DNA of 19,375 nt from JAJYZP01 sp049964535 (GTDB taxonomy: Bacteria > Actinomycetota > Acidimicrobiia > Acidimicrobiales > Acidimicrobiaceae). Every line of letters starts with the position of its first letter. The stretch's first letter is position 1. Of this stretch, positions 1-7,213 are shown in pieces. The stretch covers positions 1 to 19,375 of the forward strand of contig JBMFXG010000028.1 of NCBI GenBank assembly GCA_049964535.1, read 5' to 3'. The position numbers and the translations under genes are program-made. The notes beneath the pieces are model-generated. The model ran no database searches, was not told the origin of the DNA, and was given only the letters and a program-made list of their open reading frames with translations.

Positions 1-2
1 AT

Positions 3-119
3 GTCGTGCTGTCAACCGGTCGAGTCGTTCCCTTTGGGGACGCAACCTTTCTCGGGGATGTAACCACACTCTCGCCGCCCTTCACCGGTAGCGTGGTCGC
101 TATCGCCGCAGATCGTTAG
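3..119 (+). CDS. C-terminal fragment of a probable FGDA-type repeat protein (5' end outside window)
   Basis: An open frame enters from the left edge and ends at a TAG, giving the last 38 residues of a protein. The visible text includes GRVVPFGDATFLGDV and ends VVAIAADR. It resembles the repeat unit (G.V.AFGDA.F.GS..., followed by VGIA) of secreted or surface multi-repeat proteins that are frequent in Acidimicrobiia and other actinobacteria. Those proteins are usually extracytoplasmic and of unknown function, often with a cell-wall-acting domain at the N-terminus. Only about one repeat is seen, so the domain that would define the role lies outside the window. It converges with dprE2. The family call is an inference from a short stretch. 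Confidence 0.5.
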   Translation, partial: VVLSTGRVVPFGDATFLGDVTTLSPPFTGSVVAIAADR

Positions 120-179
120 TGTCTCTGAGTTCCAAAGCAGGAGATAGAGAGAAGCGTTGATCTCGTGATCTGCGGCGAT
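102..179. repeat. 13-bp perfect inverted repeat at the end of the partial gene
   Basis: Arms 102-114 (ATCGCCGCAGATC) and 167-179 (GATCTGCGGCGAT) are exact reverse complements separated by 52 bases. The left arm overlaps the last codons of the partial gene and the right arm lies in the convergent gap before dprE2. There is no T-run, so this is not a textbook intrinsic terminator. It could fold in the 3' end of the mRNA from either side, or be a DNA site. Confidence 0.5.
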
Positions 180-235
180 CTGGTTCTCTGTTGAGTGATC
201 GTGATCGTGTAAGTGTCTGCTTTTTGCAAGCGAGG

Positions 236-997
236 TTACATGGGAACCTTGCGGGCAATGGAGCGCGGTAGGTGCCGGTAGAGCGACATGACGACTCGAA
301 GTAGGCGAGGAGACCAGATGAGCTCTTGAGTTGCCTCGAGCGCCTTCATGACATCTGCTGCAACCGCCTCGGGTGTAGAGGAGAGTGGAGCGGCCTTGAG
401 GCCCTTAGTCATCTTGGAGTGGACAAAACCCGGGCGAACCACCAGCATGTGAATACCATCTGCGCGCAGCGCATCACCGAGCGAGAGGGAGAAGCCGTCA
501 AGTGCGGCTTTTGCCGCACCGTAGAGAGCGTTCGATCTCCTGACTCGCTCTCCTGCCACCGACGACAGGACGATGAATTGACCGTATCCTTGGCGACGTA
601 GTGCTTGAGCACTCGCAGTCATGAGCATCGCAGGTCCAAGATAGTTGATAGTTGTCAGCTCGCGTACTCGTGTTGGTTGGAGTTCGTCTTGCAACTGGTC
701 TCCCAGCTGTCCCGCTGCGATGAGGATGCAGTCGATAGATTCAAAGCGCTTGAAAACTTCGGCGACGAACTCCTCATGAGAGTCGAGATCGAAGAGATCG
801 AGGGAGACGAGATCAACTCGAGCCGCTGAGAGGCTGTGGAGGCGTCGTTGCACTGCCTCCAGCGTTGTGCTGTGTGGGCCGGCGAGTATGACGTGATCAC
901 AGCGCTTTTGGACGAGTTGCTCGAGAATTGCTGCTCCAATCTCAGATCCTCCTCCGATCACGAGTACTGACTGTGGTTGTCCGGTGGCATCGATCAT
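236..997 (-). CDS. dprE2: Decaprenylphosphoryl-2-keto-D-erythro-pentose reductase (DprE2-like SDR)
   Basis: A 253-residue short-chain dehydrogenase. The NAD-binding glycine motif GGGSEIG is at residues 15-21, an NY-G motif lies near 118-121, a catalytic Ser is in VLSSVAGERVRR (about 143-154) and the YGAAK Tyr/Lys pair is near 159-163. The stretch AGERVRR-N--YG--KA-LDGF and the ending PRSIARKVPM closely follow mycobacterial DprE2 (Rv3791). DprE2 reduces the keto intermediate made by DprE1 to decaprenylphosphoryl-D-arabinose, the arabinosyl donor of the envelope, at the cytoplasmic face or periplasmic side of the membrane. The start ATG overlaps the dprE1 stop as ATGA, and an AGAAGG element lies 9 bases upstream, so the two are translationally coupled. 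Length equals that of the family. Confidence 0.9.
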   Translation of the reverse strand: MIDATGQPQSVLVIGGGSEIGAAILEQLVQKRCDHVILAGPHSTTLEAVQRRLHSLSAARVDLVSLDLFDLDSHEEFVAEVFKRFESIDCILIAAGQLGDQLQDELQPTRVRELTTINYLGPAMLMTASAQALRRQGYGQFIVLSSVAGERVRRSNALYGAAKAALDGFSLSLGDALRADGIHMLVVRPGFVHSKMTKGLKAAPLSSTPEAVAADVMKALEATQELIWSPRLLRVVMSLYRHLPRSIARKVPM

Positions 998-2442
998 CGA
1001 TTGGGACCTTCTTTCGTTTGGGGAGCGAGAGCGCTCAGTGGTCGATGTTGTGGTCGGCGTGGTCGTAGTCGTAGACGACGAGCGAGATCAGAGGTAAATC
1101 GACCCTGGGGATCGAACGATGCTGCGACCTCTTGCCACTCTTGAAGTCGTGGGTACATCACCGAGATGTGCCTGGGAGCGGTTCGTGCGTCTTTTGCGAG
1201 ATAGGTTCGGCCGCCGGCGGTGAGGACGAGTTCATCGCAGAGGTCGAGGAGGTGGCCGAGGTCGGGGCGATGGCTCGGGAGATCGAGGGCGAGAGTCCAA
1301 CCAGGGAATGGGAACGAGAGCATGCCAGTTGATGCTGCACCAAATCGTTTTAGAACAGCGAGAAATGAGGGATATCCAGACGCAGCGAGGCGGTGGAGGA
1401 GCTGCTCCATGATCTCTTCGGTGCCGAAGGGAATGGCGACTTGATACTGCAGAAAACCTCGCTCGCCGTAGAGGTGGTTCCAACTTCCTACTCCGTCGAG
1501 AGGGTGAAAATAGCTCGGAATCGATTGGATTGAAGTGCCTTCGGAGATTTTCCCCTTTTGATACCACGCCTCGTTGAAGGCCCGAACACTGAGTCGATTG
1601 AGAAGCCAAGATGGAGCGACCTTCGGAGCATTGAGGCGAATCTTCGGATCGTAGCTGAGTGGGTTGTCGCTCTGTGCGCCGTGTAGGTCACTTGTCGTTG
1701 CGTGATCGCCCCAGGTGATGACCGATCGGCCAAGCGCAGAACCTTGGGTTGAGCAGTCGATCCAAGCAACGGAGTACTCGTGATGCTCGTCGTGGGTCTC
1801 GAGCGCCTCGAGGGTTTGCGCAAAGTTCCGCGGAGCTTGTGTGACAACCTTAATGTATGCGGTTTCGATTCTGGGGAGGCGAAGCTGGAGCGTCGAGAGC
1901 AGGCCGGTGAGCCCCATTCCACCGAGTGTGGCATCGAAGAGTTGACTGCCTGGAGTGGTGACGTGGCGACCGGTTGGCGTGAGAACCGTGGCACTTGTGA
2001 CGTGTTGGCCGAAGCTTCCGGAGCGATGATGGTTCTTTCCATGAATATCGGCGGCGAAGGCACCGCCCGTGGTGACGTAACGGGTTCCAGGGGTGACTGG
2101 GACGAAGAAGCCATGTGGGATGATCGAGCGCATGATCTCATCGAGGGAGTATCCCGAGGAGACGGTGAGCAACCCTCTCTCCCTCTCGAGTTCAAACGTG
2201 CTCTTCCACAGAGATGGATCGGTGACGAGACCCCCGGCGTTGAGGGCCGCGTCACCATAGGATCGGCCGAGGCCGCGAGGAGTGAGCGTCGGTCCATCGT
2301 GTGAGAGAAACTCTAGGAACTCTGCCTCGAGTGACTCGGTCGTTGGTGCAGCGCTTCCGAGCGTCAACGTCGTGTTCAGTGATCTCGGGGCGCGTCCCCA
2401 TCCGGCTAGGAGTTCTGGAGAGGTGAGAGGGTGATCTGTCAC
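994..2442 (-). CDS. dprE1: Decaprenylphosphoryl-beta-D-ribose 2'-oxidase (DprE1-like FAD enzyme)
   Basis: A 482-residue FAD-linked oxidoreductase of the vanillyl-alcohol-oxidase fold. The FAD-binding half shows RGLGRSYGDAALN (56-68), TPGTRYVTTGGAFAADIHGKNHH (about 117-139) and GGMGLTG (174-180). The substrate half shows PLDGVGSWNHLYG (314-326), LSFPFPGW (375-382) and TYLAKDAR (413-420), whose Lys matches the essential Lys418 of the mycobacterial enzyme. It oxidises decaprenylphosphoryl-ribose to the 2-keto sugar and works with DprE2 as an epimerase. The GTG start has AAAGG at 5-6 bases. Where Mycobacterium has the Cys387 attacked by benzothiazinones (GWNICVDFP), this protein reads GWTLALDLP, so Ala385 replaces Cys. 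The C-terminus carries an extra basic, Pro-rich tail of about 20 residues. Confidence 0.92.
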   Translation of the reverse strand: MTDHPLTSPELLAGWGRAPRSLNTTLTLGSAAPTTESLEAEFLEFLSHDGPTLTPRGLGRSYGDAALNAGGLVTDPSLWKSTFELERERGLLTVSSGYSLDEIMRSIIPHGFFVPVTPGTRYVTTGGAFAADIHGKNHHRSGSFGQHVTSATVLTPTGRHVTTPGSQLFDATLGGMGLTGLLSTLQLRLPRIETAYIKVVTQAPRNFAQTLEALETHDEHHEYSVAWIDCSTQGSALGRSVITWGDHATTSDLHGAQSDNPLSYDPKIRLNAPKVAPSWLLNRLSVRAFNEAWYQKGKISEGTSIQSIPSYFHPLDGVGSWNHLYGERGFLQYQVAIPFGTEEIMEQLLHRLAASGYPSFLAVLKRFGAASTGMLSFPFPGWTLALDLPSHRPDLGHLLDLCDELVLTAGGRTYLAKDARTAPRHISVMYPRLQEWQEVAASFDPQGRFTSDLARRLRLRPRRPQHRPLSALAPQTKEGPNR

Positions 2443-2511
2443 ACTGTGACCTTTCGATGTTGGGAGTTGGTTTGGGTATGAGCTTGACCTGGATCTCTCG
2501 TGATCTTGACC

Positions 2512-3495
2512 TTAGTGGTAGATCTGGATGCCGACTCCTAGACAGAGCGCCCAGAGCAGACCGAGAGCGATGAGAACCTTGTCTCCGAGGACGACCTCCT
2601 CTGGCGCACCAGCTCGACCCTCCTCGACGACGAGGGAGTACTTCAAGATCCCCATGATGAACGGTGCGATCGAGAGCTGGAGCCAGATTGCACCACCGTG
2701 TGAGTGTGATGCTTTGTCGAACGCCCAGATGCAGTATCCGGTGATCGCAACTGCGGCAGAGATGGAGCGGATGAAGTTGAGGTATCCGGTGGTGTACGTC
2801 TCAAGGGCTCTTCGGTGCCTACCGGCCTCTTCTCCCAGTGAAACGAGTTCGGAGTAGCGCTTGCCGGCCACCATGAAGAGTGAGCCAAAAGCTGCGACGA
2901 TTAAGAACCAATCCGATAGCGGTAGGTTGTCCGCCACGCCTCCAGCGATTGCGCGGAGTAGGAAACCAACTGCGACCGCTGCGATGTCGAGAACCGCTTC
3001 TTGTTTGAAACCAAAGTTGTACGCGAGTGTCACAAGGATATAGATGCCGATGATGAGAGCGACCTGATAGCGGTAGAAGAGGAGGGGAAGTAGGAGTGCG
3101 AGAGCCGTCAGAACTATGGCGACGCCTACGGCGGTCTTGACTCCGAGATCCCCGGACGCGATTGGTCGTCGGCATTTTGTAGGATGTGCTCGATCCGCCT
3201 CTCGATCGATGACGTCATTGATCAGATAGATCCCTGAGGAAGCGAGCGTGAAGAATCCTGCTGCTGCGAGTGCTGGGAATAACTCGTGCGAGCGGAAGAT
3301 CCCACCGGCGGCGGCTGGCGCAGCGAGGACCAGCAGATTTTTGAGCCATTGACGAGGGCGACACGCTAGGAAGAGAGCGATGAGTACGTGCCGCTTGTGG
3401 CGCATTGGGGCCTTGGTGTCATTATCCCTGCGGTCTTGGGGTGGAGGGCTGCTCTTCGAGTCGGGGCCGTGGGTTGTCTTTATGTACTCCTTCAT
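2512..3495 (-). CDS. ubiA: Decaprenyl-phosphate phosphoribosyltransferase (UbiA-family, DPPR synthase)
   Basis: A polytopic UbiA-superfamily prenyltransferase. The first loop reads CRPRQWLKN and the metal-binding motif LINDVIDREADRAHP (NDxxDxxxD) follows. The second Asp motif region reads KQEAVLDIAAVAVGFLLRA, and the rest is hydrophobic helices. It transfers 5-phosphoribose from PRPP to decaprenyl phosphate, the first membrane step of DPA synthesis (Rv3806c role). That assignment rests on this sequence class and on the dprE1-dprE2 neighbours. The longest frame starts at 3525, but the ATG at 3495 is chosen because GGAGAGG precedes it by 6 bases; the extra 10 residues (MGEIEVERRT) have a weaker site. 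The gap to dprE1 is 69 bases, consistent with one operon. The N-terminal ~35 residues are polar and Pro-rich. Confidence 0.88.
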   Translation of the reverse strand: MKEYIKTTHGPDSKSSPPPQDRRDNDTKAPMRHKRHVLIALFLACRPRQWLKNLLVLAAPAAAGGIFRSHELFPALAAAGFFTLASSGIYLINDVIDREADRAHPTKCRRPIASGDLGVKTAVGVAIVLTALALLLPLLFYRYQVALIIGIYILVTLAYNFGFKQEAVLDIAAVAVGFLLRAIAGGVADNLPLSDWFLIVAAFGSLFMVAGKRYSELVSLGEEAGRHRRALETYTTGYLNFIRSISAAVAITGYCIWAFDKASHSHGGAIWLQLSIAPFIMGILKYSLVVEEGRAGAPEEVVLGDKVLIALGLLWALCLGVGIQIYH

Positions 3496-3549
3496 CGTGC
3501 GCCTCTCCACTTCAATCTCTCCCATGGTCTTCTCACGAGCGCACCGTCG

Positions 3550-3740
3550 CTACCTCCGGTAGTGACTTCGGACATTGTGGAAAATGACTACCCACTACCT
3601 CTTCCATGTGCCGTTAGTTTACCCACTCAGCGCAACTGCCTACGGTTGCGCTGAGAGTCGTATGGTTAGAGCTACAGACTTGTGCTTGTAGGGACGCTCG
3701 ATAGGGTAGTTAGAGAAGAGAGAGCGTTCGGGAGGGTAGT
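3550..3740. promoter_or_regulatory. Array of GGGTA-type half-sites between divergent ubiA and dedA-hydrolase genes
   Basis: The divergent gap contains TACCCACT at 3589-3596 and again at 3620-3627 (31 bases apart). On the opposite strand sense it contains AGGGTAGT at 3703-3710 and 3733-3740 (30 bases apart). An inverted CTACC-TCC-GGTAG lies at 3550-3562. The two left copies face ubiA and the two right copies face the plus-strand genes. Spacing near three helical turns and mirror orientation suggest operators for one regulator serving both directions. The regulator is not identified. Confidence 0.4.
3626..3655. repeat. Strong 11-bp hairpin in the divergent intergenic region
   Basis: CTCAGCGCAAC (3626-3636) and GTTGCGCTGAG (3645-3655) are exact reverse complements around an 8-base loop (TGCCTACG). 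No T-run follows on either strand. It sits midway in the half-site array, about 130 bases ahead of the ubiA start. It could be a leader hairpin in the ubiA mRNA, a factor-dependent terminator that insulates the divergent units, or a DNA cruciform site. Confidence 0.55.
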
Positions 3741-3785
3741 TCGCCTTTAGAGGGGCCGGGCTGGCGGACGGCAGATTGATAGGTA

Positions 3786-3813
3786 TTGGACCCTGATCGT
3801 CGTTGAATAAAGA
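3786..3813 (+). promoter_or_regulatory. Possible sigma70-type promoter for the plus-strand genes
   Basis: TTGGAC (3786-3791) and TAAAGA (3808-3813) are separated by 16 bases. They lie just downstream of the half-site array and ahead of the small frame and the DedA-hydrolase gene. The match to consensus is partial and no transcript data exist. Confidence 0.22.
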
Positions 3814-3824
3814 AAATTCCACAA

Positions 3825-4058
3825 ATGACTGAGTCCTCATGGACTGGGGAGACGGGCTGCGGATCGTCGGTTTGGGATCGTATCAATTCTGTTTCGCTAC
3901 AAACTGTCCAGTTCGCTCAGGGCAAGATCTGGGATCCGCTTCGCTGCATATTCGAAGGTACGGTCCAGTCTGATGGGCCGGGATTCGGATCTGAGAGCGG
4001 TGTGAGGGCCGCTCTTCTCTTGCTCAGTACGAGTCTTACGGTTGGGTTTTCGGGGTAG
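3825..4058 (+). CDS. Small hypothetical protein, doubtful
   Basis: A 77-codon ATG frame that ends 9 bases before the GTG of the DedA-hydrolase gene. It begins MTESSWTGETGCG and has a hydrophobic end (RAALLLLSTSLTVGF). No family is recognised and there is no clear ribosome-binding site. Its position suggests either a small upstream peptide read into the next gene or a chance frame in leader sequence. It is listed because no other gene occupies 3526-4067. Confidence 0.2.
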   Translation: MTESSWTGETGCGSSVWDRINSVSLQTVQFAQGKIWDPLRCIFEGTVQSDGPGFGSESGVRAALLLLSTSLTVGFSG

Positions 4059-4067
4059 CGTAAAGAG

Positions 4068-5822
4068 GTGGTTTCCCTAGTTCGTCGAGTCCGTGTTACC
4101 GAGCTGCTCTGCCTTGGTGGTCTTGCTCTCGGTGGTTTATGGTCGATGATCGTTGCGGTTACGGCGCCCTATTTCCTCTCTTCTCATCCGGTCGCCGTAG
4201 AGCTTTTTGGTGGAACAACCCTCTCGATGATTACAACCGGTGCTCTTGCAGGGGTCGGTAAGTCGTCGCTCTGGATTGCGATTCTCGCCCCTGTCGGTGC
4301 TGTGGTCCGCTTCTCTCCGTTTTACTGGTGGGCGGGTCGACGTTATGGACACTTCTTCATTGAGGGGCTGTCGTCGAGGAGTCCTGCGGCGCGACGGCGT
4401 GTCGAGCGTGCAGAACGGGTTTTTCGGCGCTTCGGCCCAGTGACCGTGGTGTTCGCCTACTTCTTGCCGATTCCCAATGGTGTCACGTTCTCTATCGCTG
4501 GCTGGTCAGGAATGAACTTCTGGCGTTTTCTCCTTTATGACGTTGTGGATGCGTTGCTCTATGCAACGGTCATGTCGACTTTGGGTTTTGAACTTGGCGC
4601 AAGAGCGCTCCACATAGCGCACGTCATCTCCAACGACGCGACGGCGATTGCCGTCGTGCTGGTCGCCTTCTTTGTGGTAACCGTCTTGTGGCGTCGGTTG
4701 CGCATAACTCGAGGATCGATCTTTGGATCGGGTGATCTCGAACCTGCTGCTCGAATCGAGAGCATCTTCCCCCGGGAAGAGGCTGGGTCCGGTATCTCAG
4801 ACGGGTCGCTGCTAGAAATCTCCCAGCGTGCGACACTTTTCGACTCGATTGGGAACCTCTCGTTGGAGCTCCCTTACGAGCCAACTGTGGTCTTGGCGCT
4901 CGTAACGCCGGATGGACATCGGACGAGAGTGTGTGAGGGAAGTTCGCACGATGGCAGACGTCGAGCAGGACCGCTCTATGAGATTGGTTCGTTGACAAAG
5001 GTGCTGACCGGGACACTACTAGCGGAGATGACATTGGCCGGCGACCTCGAGATCAACGAGTATTGGACTCAGAATTTAGGAGACGTCTGCCTTGAACGGC
5101 TTCCGAGGGTACCGGTCTCCTTGGGTGAGCTTGCGACCCATACTGGAGGAATGCCGGTCATGACCTTGCGCGAGCTGTTGTCGAGTGTGGGAGATCCGAC
5201 ACAGCCCTACACGGGACTCACGGAGGATGATCTCTTTGCTATTGGAGTACGGCACAGTGGAAGATCAGCGGCCTTTCGGTACTCAAATCTCGGATATGCA
5301 CTCCTTGGTCTCGTGCTGTCCTCGGTCGGGAGAACACCCTTTCAGCAGCTCTTGTACGCGCGTGTTTTGGAGCCTTTGGGTATGACGAATACCTACGCTA
5401 CGGATGACCCCCGCTACCTCACACGACGCGTCTTCGGAGGTCGACTCGGGCGCACGACCGGTCCGTGGCGTCCCGGCGTCTTTGCACCATCGTTCGGCAT
5501 GATGTCTTCCGTCGACGATCTAGTGACGTTTTTGGAGGCGTCTCTCTACACGAGCACGAGTGAGATCGGCGAAGCAGTGGCGCTCACACAGCGTACGAGG
5601 GTGATTACCGGCGATAGTCAGTTGGGCATCGGACTGGGCTGGCAGATTCATACCAATGGGCGAGGTCACCTGCTGAAGCACCCCATTCGGGGTCCAGGTT
5701 CCTGTGGCATCGTTGCGTTGGATCCAGGAGCAGGTATCGGCTTCCTTGCGTTAGCGAACGTGTGTGACTCAGAGATTCAGCGTCGTCTAGAGGCGATATC
5801 GGCTGAGATCTTGCAAGCGTAG
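4068..5822 (+). CDS. DedA/VTT membrane protein fused to a beta-lactamase-like serine hydrolase
   Basis: A 584-residue two-part protein. Residues 1-210 form a DedA/VTT-type membrane domain with hydrophobic segments near 12-32, 55-80, 124-145, 150-178 and 192-208. The core motif RFGPVTVVFAYFLPIP (121-136), followed by AGWSGMNFWRF, resembles the re-entrant DedA region. Residues 270-584 form a serine hydrolase of the beta-lactamase/DD-peptidase fold: S308-L-T-K311 is the SxxK motif, Y405-S-N the YxN motif and H538 a possible third-motif region. DedA proteins move phospholipids or polyprenyl phosphates; such hydrolases act on peptides, amides or esters. The GTG start immediately abuts AAAGAG, an unusually short spacing, but an in-frame TAG at 4056 leaves no better start. 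The basic WRRLRITR after the last helix suggests a cytoplasmic linker. Substrate unknown. Confidence 0.8.
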   Translation: MVSLVRRVRVTELLCLGGLALGGLWSMIVAVTAPYFLSSHPVAVELFGGTTLSMITTGALAGVGKSSLWIAILAPVGAVVRFSPFYWWAGRRYGHFFIEGLSSRSPAARRRVERAERVFRRFGPVTVVFAYFLPIPNGVTFSIAGWSGMNFWRFLLYDVVDALLYATVMSTLGFELGARALHIAHVISNDATAIAVVLVAFFVVTVLWRRLRITRGSIFGSGDLEPAARIESIFPREEAGSGISDGSLLEISQRATLFDSIGNLSLELPYEPTVVLALVTPDGHRTRVCEGSSHDGRRRAGPLYEIGSLTKVLTGTLLAEMTLAGDLEINEYWTQNLGDVCLERLPRVPVSLGELATHTGGMPVMTLRELLSSVGDPTQPYTGLTEDDLFAIGVRHSGRSAAFRYSNLGYALLGLVLSSVGRTPFQQLLYARVLEPLGMTNTYATDDPRYLTRRVFGGRLGRTTGPWRPGVFAPSFGMMSSVDDLVTFLEASLYTSTSEIGEAVALTQRTRVITGDSQLGIGLGWQIHTNGRGHLLKHPIRGPGSCGIVALDPGAGIGFLALANVCDSEIQRRLEAISAEILQA

Positions 5823-5825
5823 CTT

Positions 5826-5859
5826 GATCGCATTCCTCTCGGGAGGTGCTGGTGTGATC
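5826..5859. terminator. Hairpin just after the DedA-hydrolase stop
   Basis: GATCGCA (5826-5832) pairs with TGTGATC (5853-5859) with one G-T pair, and an inner CCTC-TCGG-GAGG stem stacks inside. It begins three bases after the stop codon. No T-run follows, so termination strength is uncertain. Confidence 0.3.
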
Positions 5860-5960
5860 GATAGCGGCACTCCAGAGGGTTCGGAACGGTATCTGGCCGG
5901 GAGAGTATCGAGATGACTCGTTAAACTCTTGGTCTTATCTGATAGGAGAGCGAGGATAGC

Positions 5961-6440
5961 TTGGAGGGTGGTCTTTCCCAACTTGGGAGTCGGACAACGC
6001 AATATCGGTATGATTCGCCGCTGGCATCGCAACTAGAGGTATTTTCGAATCCTTCACCGAATTCGCCTTTTGTTATCGGACTCGATTGTCTGGAGTTCAC
6101 GAGCCTCTGTCCAGTGACAGGACAGCCGGACTATGGATTGATCTACGTGAGCTATATTCCCCAAGAGCTCTGTGTCGAGAGCAAGAGCTTGAAACTCTAT
6201 CTCGGAGCGTTTAGAAATCACGGTGCGTTTCACGAGTCCTGTGTGAACCAGATCGCTCATGATCTAGCAACTCGGTTAGCCCCCCGAGCTCTGCGAGTCT
6301 ATGGCGACTTCAATGCTCGTGGAGGTATTGCAATTAAGCCTCTTGTTTCCTACGCAAGTGAGTCCCTCTCAGAGGAAGAACGCTTACGAGATAGTGCTCG
6401 GATGGCAGAATTTGACGCGTTGCGGAGGTCTTTGCGATGA
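5961..6440 (+). CDS. queF: NADPH-dependent 7-cyano-7-deazaguanine (preQ0) reductase
   Basis: A 159-residue QueF of the short (type I, B. subtilis-like) class. The nucleophile C50 sits in EFTSLCPVTGQPDYG (45-59), with D57 as the proton donor. The diagnostic VESKSLKLYL runs from 72 to 81, FRNHGAFHE from 84 to 92 supplies the binding His-Glu pair, and DFNARGGIAI is at 116-125. The enzyme reduces the nitrile of preQ0 to the aminomethyl of preQ1, a cytosolic step toward queuosine in tRNA. The start is TTG at 5961; a GAGGA-like element lies 4-5 bases upstream, and TTG 5982 is an alternative. No queC, queD, queE or tgt is seen here, and no preQ1 riboswitch could be made out in the 138-base leader. 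The transporter gene follows by 43 bases. Confidence 0.93.
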   Translation: MEGGLSQLGSRTTQYRYDSPLASQLEVFSNPSPNSPFVIGLDCLEFTSLCPVTGQPDYGLIYVSYIPQELCVESKSLKLYLGAFRNHGAFHESCVNQIAHDLATRLAPRALRVYGDFNARGGIAIKPLVSYASESLSEEERLRDSARMAEFDALRRSLR

Positions 6441-6483
6441 CAGTTCGGACCTACCGCTCACGATCTACGAAAGTAGGTGGCCC

Positions 6484-7041
6484 GTGAAGAAGGGCTGGGG
6501 TTGGGCATCGTTCGTGCTCTACGTTGGCTCGATCGTTGCCGCTAACTGGATGATAGCCCACGTTGGTACTCCGATTCCGGGTGGCCATGTCCTTCCTGTT
6601 GGTTTTGGACTGACGGCTCCATCAGGGGTGTACTTTGCTGGTTTGGCGTTCGTGGCGAGAGATCTCGTGCAGCGAACGCTTGGCTATCGTTTTGGTCTCG
6701 TCGCTATTGTTGTTGGTGCACTCTTGTCAGCTCTGCTCTCCACTCCAACTCTTGCACTCGCATCCGGAGTTACGTTTTTGATATCGGAGTCGGTCGACTT
6801 TGCGATCTTTACGCCACTGCAGAGTCGCAATCTCCCGCTCGCCGTTGTCATCTCAGGGGCGATTGGTGATGTCGTCGACTCGGTCGTCTTTCTGACTCTG
6901 GCACATATTCCCCTCGCCGTTGCACTTGAGGGCCAGATTGTAGGAAAGATGTCGATGACGCTGTTGGGTGGAATTGTTATCTTCTTCCTACGTCGAAGTA
7001 AACCGTTACAAGCGTCAGGGACCTCGTTTGGGCGAGCTTGA
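6484..7041 (+). CDS. VUT-family (YhhQ-like) queuosine-precursor transporter
   Basis: A membrane protein of about 185 residues with some five to six hydrophobic segments. It has the VUT_1 pattern: WMIAHVGTPIPGG, then GLTAPSGVYFAGLAFVARDLVQR, then SGVTFLISESVDFAIFTPLQ and GAIGDVVDSVVF. Members of this family import preQ0, preQ1 or queuine across the inner membrane. Its place 43 bases after queF supports 7-deazaguanine salvage. The frame is open back to 6301, inside queF, but GTG at 6484 is chosen because AGTAGGTGG lies just ahead and the family pattern begins there. Which precursor is carried cannot be read from the sequence; with QueF alongside, preQ0 is the economical guess. Confidence 0.85.
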   Translation: MKKGWGWASFVLYVGSIVAANWMIAHVGTPIPGGHVLPVGFGLTAPSGVYFAGLAFVARDLVQRTLGYRFGLVAIVVGALLSALLSTPTLALASGVTFLISESVDFAIFTPLQSRNLPLAVVISGAIGDVVDSVVFLTLAHIPLAVALEGQIVGKMSMTLLGGIVIFFLRRSKPLQASGTSFGRA

Positions 7042-7213
7042 CCGTCATCTAGTCATGCTCTGCGCCCGTGAGAGCGGGGGGTCCTCTGCTTGGTTCTGGT
7101 CGGCGAAGGATCGAGGGATGGAGATGGTCGGTGGTGCCGAACGTAGGTGAGCGGCCAAGATTGTTCTACGGCTCTGCGCAGGCGATGACATCGTTGTGAA
7201 AGGTTCTAGTAGC

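Noticed and set aside
1488..2297. 269-codon frame on the minus strand within dprE1
   Set aside because: Low-complexity Ser/Arg/Pro text in a shifted frame of a clear dprE1 gene.
5823..5960. Possible preQ1 riboswitch ahead of queF
   Set aside because: A short G/C-rich hairpin is present, but the A-rich tail and conserved loop of known preQ1 classes are absent.
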